Source: Fidelibacterota bacterium (GTDB taxonomy: Bacteria > Fidelibacterota > Marinisomatia > SCGC-AAA003-L08 > GCA-2689995). From it: a stretch of 46,405 nucleotides of DNA. The stretch is taken from contig JACNKR010000066.1 of NCBI GenBank assembly GCA_014381925.1, forward strand, positions 1-46,405, given 5' to 3'. The notes under the pieces are model-generated. The model did no database searches. It had not been told where the DNA came from and saw only the letters and a program-made list of their open reading frames with translations. Of the stretch, positions 43,715-46,405 are shown piece after piece (the stretch's first letter is position 1; each line of letters opens with the position of its first letter). Position numbers and translations under genes: made by a program.

Positions 43715-44227
43715 ATGAACTCAAAGGATTATTCTAAATCCTTTTCAATTATTATAGGGGATAAACCTAAATATTTAATTTTAGGTACGATGCCAGGGAA
43801 GGTGTCACTTCTTCAAAATCAATACTACGCCCATCCTCAAAATTCATTTTGGAAAATATTATTTCAATTATTTAATTCAAATTTTATAAGTGATTATTCC
43901 GACAAAATAAAATTTTTGAAAGAAAATAAAATTGCTCTTTGGGATGTATGTCAGTCTTGTTACCGTAAAGGAAGTTTAGATTCGGATATACAAAAAGAAA
44001 ACCCAAATAAGATTGTAGAATTAATTGAAACAACCCCCTCCATTCAAAAAATAATTTTTAATGGCCAAAAAGCTGAAAAATTATATTTTAAGCATTTAAA
44101 AAGAATTAATGGAATTAATTATTTTACAATGTTATCAACAAGCCCCGCAAATGCATCCTATACTTTTGAGCAAAAATTAGAAAATTGGGAATTAGCAATT
44201 TCAATTGGAGATAAAATTGAAAATTAA
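43715..44227 (+). CDS. uracil/hypoxanthine-DNA glycosylase, UDG family 6
   Basis: A 170-residue protein of the UDG superfamily. Motif 1 region L-I-L-G-T-M-P-G (about 21-28), Q-Y-Y-A-H-P-Q-N-S-F-W (about 35-45), A-L-W-D-V-C-Q-S-C-Y-R-K-G-S-L-D-S (about 73-89) and motif 2 L-S-T-S-P-A-N (about 141-147) match the DNA-deoxyinosine glycosylases of family 6. Their substrate is hypoxanthine from deaminated adenine. Twelve bases behind the helicase gene. Confidence 0.88.
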   Translation: MNSKDYSKSFSIIIGDKPKYLILGTMPGKVSLLQNQYYAHPQNSFWKILFQLFNSNFISDYSDKIKFLKENKIALWDVCQSCYRKGSLDSDIQKENPNKIVELIETTPSIQKIIFNGQKAEKLYFKHLKRINGINYFTMLSTSPANASYTFEQKLENWELAISIGDKIEN

Positions 44228-44269
44228 AATAGCACCTAATTATATGATCTTAATTCTCCAGGATTTAAA

Positions 44270-45907
44270 ATGTTAAAATTAATCATTTCTACTCTTTTTA
44301 TAACAATTTCCTTTAGTGATACACTTACTATACATCCAATAACATTTAAAACTTCAAGCCCAAATGGTTGGAATGCACAGTATAAAACAATAGTGCCCTT
44401 TCCAAATTCGAATGAACAATGGTCTAAAATATTAATGGTGCAAACGTTGAAATGTGATTCTCTAACTGCAGGTGATAAATATCCCTGCGGTGAATGGGAT
44501 TATATTTGGAGTATTTTTGTGGATGTACCAAATGGAGATACAACTGAGCAATTTTGTTTAGGAAGTTTCGTAACCCCTTATGGAAAACGCTTAGAATTAA
44601 ATGGTGAAAATGGGTGGGAGTGGATTTATGATATTTCAGAATATGCACCCATTCTAAATGGTGATTTAAATTTAACAGTTGGTAATAATCAAGAATTATT
44701 AGATTTAAAATTCCATTTTATCTCTGGAGTTCCTCCAAGAGATGTTATTGCTATTGAAAATATTTATCAACATGAAAATTATAAGTATGAGTTTTTAGCT
44801 GATGATAGTTTATTAAAAGAGAGAGAAATTATTTTAAACTCTAAAGCAGAAGGATTTCAAATAAAATCTATAATTTCAGGCCATGGGCATGAAGGACCTC
44901 GAAATTGCTGTGAGTGGGATAGTAAAACTCATACTTGGTTCATAGATGGGTGGCAATTATTCCGCTGGAATGTATGGACAGATTGTGGCAATAATCCCAT
45001 TTATCCACAAGGTGGAACATGGCCATTTGATAGAGCTGGATGGTGCCCTGGAGCAATTGTAGATGAAAAATTATTTGAGCTCACGCCATTCGTAACTCCT
45101 GGAGATACAATTAGCATAGATTATGGAATTCAAAATTATTATGATGATGGTGAAAAAGAAGGTACTTTTAGAATGACTCATCAATTAATTAGTTATGGAC
45201 CACCTAATTTTTTATTGGACGCAGAAATTGTGGATATAATTTCTCCAAGCAGTCAAGATAAATATAGCCGAATAAATCCCAATTGTGGTAATCCTAAAAT
45301 TATCATTCAAAATTCGGGTAAATTTAATTTAAAAATGATAGATGTTATTTATGGATTTGATGGAAAAAGAAAATCATTTTATTCATGGATTGGAAACTTA
45401 GGATTTTTAGAAAGAGATACATTGGATTTACCAATAGTGAGTTTAAATTATTTCGAAAAAAATACTCAATTTTCAGTTGAACTACGATCGCCAAATGGAA
45501 CGGGTGATGAGAATTTAAAAAATAATAAATTAGAATCAATTGCTGAAAAACCAATTGTTTTTCCTGCTAGTTTTCAATTAAAAATAAATACGAATAATAT
45601 AAATAGAGCACGGGAAAATTCATTTACTATTTCAAATGGTGATGGTAAAATATATTATTCAGGCGATCAATATAAAGATGATACTGAATATAATTATGAT
45701 ATCAATTTAGAAAAAGGCTGTTATCAATTTTTATTTACTGATAAATTGGAAGATGGTATTTCTCTTCATTGGTGGTATCGCAACTCAAACCCAGAAAAAA
45801 TAGGAATAAATGGAAGTGTAGAGTTTTTATCTATAAATGGAGAAGAACTTTATACCTTCAAACCAGATTTTGGACAAGAGTTGCGATTGAATTTTGTAGT
45901 GGAGTAA
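44270..45907 (+). CDS. secreted peptide-N-glycosidase F-like protein
   Basis: A 545-residue protein with a signal peptide (about 1-16). Residues about 20-310 match the two jelly-roll domains of PNGase F, which cuts N-glycans from asparagine. The three active-site acids of the Elizabethkingia enzyme (Asp60, Glu118, Glu206) have counterparts: D77 in C-G-E-W-D-Y, E117 in G-W-E-W-I-Y-D-I, and E215 in N-C-C-E-W-D-S-K-T-H. G-G-T-W-P-F-D-R-A-G-W-C-P-G (about 248-261) is a further hallmark. The rest (about 310-545) is beta-rich and unassigned. No PNPFNP sorting tail is present, so export beyond the periplasm is uncertain. Confidence 0.9.
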   Translation: MLKLIISTLFITISFSDTLTIHPITFKTSSPNGWNAQYKTIVPFPNSNEQWSKILMVQTLKCDSLTAGDKYPCGEWDYIWSIFVDVPNGDTTEQFCLGSFVTPYGKRLELNGENGWEWIYDISEYAPILNGDLNLTVGNNQELLDLKFHFISGVPPRDVIAIENIYQHENYKYEFLADDSLLKEREIILNSKAEGFQIKSIISGHGHEGPRNCCEWDSKTHTWFIDGWQLFRWNVWTDCGNNPIYPQGGTWPFDRAGWCPGAIVDEKLFELTPFVTPGDTISIDYGIQNYYDDGEKEGTFRMTHQLISYGPPNFLLDAEIVDIISPSSQDKYSRINPNCGNPKIIIQNSGKFNLKMIDVIYGFDGKRKSFYSWIGNLGFLERDTLDLPIVSLNYFEKNTQFSVELRSPNGTGDENLKNNKLESIAEKPIVFPASFQLKINTNNINRARENSFTISNGDGKIYYSGDQYKDDTEYNYDINLEKGCYQFLFTDKLEDGISLHWWYRNSNPEKIGINGSVEFLSINGEELYTFKPDFGQELRLNFVVE

Positions 45908-46045
45908 ACCTAAAGTGGTTCAATTTCTGTTCAATTAGAGTTCATCTTCATTCAAAATTCATGGTTATAACCTTTAAATTTGAGCTATAATTACCTTTTA
46001 CTTGACCTCTATCCATAATATTCTCTTTAAATATTTTAATTTGAT
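45908..46045. other. non-coding or degraded sequence behind the PNGase gene
   Basis: No gene is supported here. A short minus-strand frame (45948-46136, 62 codons, directly behind an in-frame stop) reads through it. It includes the string Y-P-K-K-P-N-P-V-E-K-I, vaguely like the linker between the two domains of tyrosine recombinases, but too weak to call. It is probably debris of the recombinase relic to the right. Confidence 0.4.
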
Positions 46046-46279
46046 TTAGTGATTTAAATCGTTCAATTTTTTCAACTGGATTAGGTTTTTTAGGATAATG
46101 TATGTGTGCTGGTAAGTATAATTCCATCGATGACATTCATTTATTTTATTCGTTTTATTGTGTTGAATATATTCAATAAATTTATTGAGTACAGAAATAT
46201 AAGAACTAATTGTTTGTTTACTATAATTCTGTATATTTAGTTTTTGTAAATAATTATTAATAAGTACATCTTTTAACAT
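46046..46279 (-). pseudogene. N-terminal stub of a tyrosine recombinase
   Basis: From ATG 46279 on the minus strand the translation shows L-K-D-V-L-I-N-N-Y-L-Q-K-L-N, then N-Y-S-K-Q-T-I-S-S-Y-I-S-V-L-N-K-F-I-E-Y-I. This is the core-binding SAM-like domain of XerC/D- and integron-type recombinases ('L-x-x-Y-L-x-x-L-x-x-x-x-Y-S-x-x-T-I-x-x-Y'). After about 46 residues (near 46143) the similarity stops, the frame ends 31 codons later, and no catalytic domain (R..K..HxxR..Y) follows. It is a broken gene. Confidence 0.7.
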
Positions 46280-46320
46280 GAATATTTCCGTTAATACACT
46301 ATTAAATATAAATACATAAA

Positions 46321-46348
46321 CCCGATAAACACAATAGCGTTTATCGGG
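46321..46348. repeat. 10-bp perfect hairpin in front of the recombinase stub
   Basis: CCCGATAAAC (46321-46330) and GTTTATCGGG (46339-46348) are exact complements around an 8-base loop. It lies 41 bases upstream of the stub's ATG on the minus strand and is richer in G+C than its surroundings. It may be a recombinase-associated site or a transcription stop of an upstream unit. Confidence 0.75.
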
Positions 46349-46362
46349 AAGTTGATGTGCCA

Positions 46363-46378
46363 TTCGCCTTGTGGCGAA
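46363..46378. repeat. 6-bp hairpin TTCGCC/GGCGAA
   Basis: TTCGCC (46363-46368) and GGCGAA (46373-46378) pair perfectly around a 4-base loop. It is part of a chain of three hairpins in 46321-46402. Confidence 0.65.
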
Positions 46379-46391
46379 CTTAAATCCCTTC

Positions 46392-46402
46392 GTGCTTTGC
46401 AC
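46392..46402. repeat. 4-bp hairpin GTGC/GCAC at the window end
   Basis: GTGC (46392-46395) pairs with GCAC (46399-46402) around TTT. Alone this would mean nothing; it is listed because it is the third hairpin in a row. The closing word GCACTCA (46399-46405) recurs at 38-44 inside the left-end repeat. Confidence 0.4.
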
Positions 46403-46405
46403 TCA

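Noticed and set aside
45948..46136. 62-codon minus-strand frame with YPKKPNPVEKI as catalytic part of the recombinase
   Set aside because: A stop stands directly before its ATG in that frame and none of the R, H, R, Y catalytic residues can be placed; the likeness is too weak.
46280..46402. A longer N-terminus of the recombinase reading through the hairpins
   Set aside because: The frame stays open upstream of ATG 46279, but the translation follows the hairpin arms and does not resemble a protein; the recombinase domain begins at the chosen ATG.
1..46405. CRISPR array, restriction or other defence locus
   Set aside because: No regularly spaced direct repeats, no cas-like, restriction or toxin-antitoxin genes were recognised; the DUF4143 piece is only a relic.

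Overview
The window looks like a piece of a low-GC (roughly 30 % by eye), motile, Gram-negative chromosome of the FCB group. Three things point there. A secreted protein ends in a Por/type IX-style sorting tail with a PNPFNP motif. A K+-dependent-type membrane pyrophosphatase is present. The flagellar operon is long and compact. A lineage such as Candidatus Marinimicrobia/Neomarinimicrobiota (SAR406) fits best, but this is inference from protein style, not a phylogeny.

Layout. Bases 1-442 carry no gene but several inverted repeats. Then come a DUF4442 hotdog protein (+), an enoyl-ACP-reductase-like SDR (-) and a class III aminotransferase of ornithine-transaminase type (+). From 22821 down to 3186, all on the minus strand, lies one nearly gapless transcription unit of about 19.6 kb. 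In transcription order it reads fliJ, motE-like, fliK, flgD, flgE, two fliL-type genes, fliM, fliN, fliO, fliP, fliQ, fliR, flhB, flhA, flhF, flhG, a small membrane protein, fliA, two small unknown proteins, a soluble histidine kinase, a GAF protein with a degenerate kinase dimerisation domain, an Eis-like acetyltransferase and the sorting-tail protein. It encodes hook assembly, the C-ring switch, the export gate, placement/number control and sigma-28. The filament, the MS ring, the export ATPase and the stator must lie elsewhere.

Upstream of it, also on minus, are rplU-rpmA (closed by a strong intrinsic terminator), a ribonuclease G/E and a 2[4Fe-4S] ferredoxin. On plus follow ruvB-queA-ispF-gltX, a 41-codon relic of a DUF4143 ATPase that overlaps the start of glnS, then glnS. 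A minus-strand trio (Smr-like, DUF3147, lipoprotein) separates these from ispE, tRNA-Asn, tRNA-Gln, prs, rplY, pth, a membrane pyrophosphatase, rpsF, rpsR and rplI. After two terminators come proC, a DEAD-box helicase, a family-6 uracil/hypoxanthine-DNA glycosylase and a secreted PNGase F homologue with all three active-site acids apparently in place.

The right end (45.9-46.4 kb) holds the N-terminal stub of a tyrosine recombinase, preceded by three perfect hairpins. The hairpin-rich left end may belong to the same kind of recombinase-associated DNA.

Points most worth a second look: the shortened FlhF GTPase domain; the split kinase/GAF pair and the two small genes right behind fliA; the tandem FliL proteins; the ATPase relic in front of glnS; the almost leaderless prs behind a tRNA; the PNGase F homologue; and the hairpin/recombinase ends.
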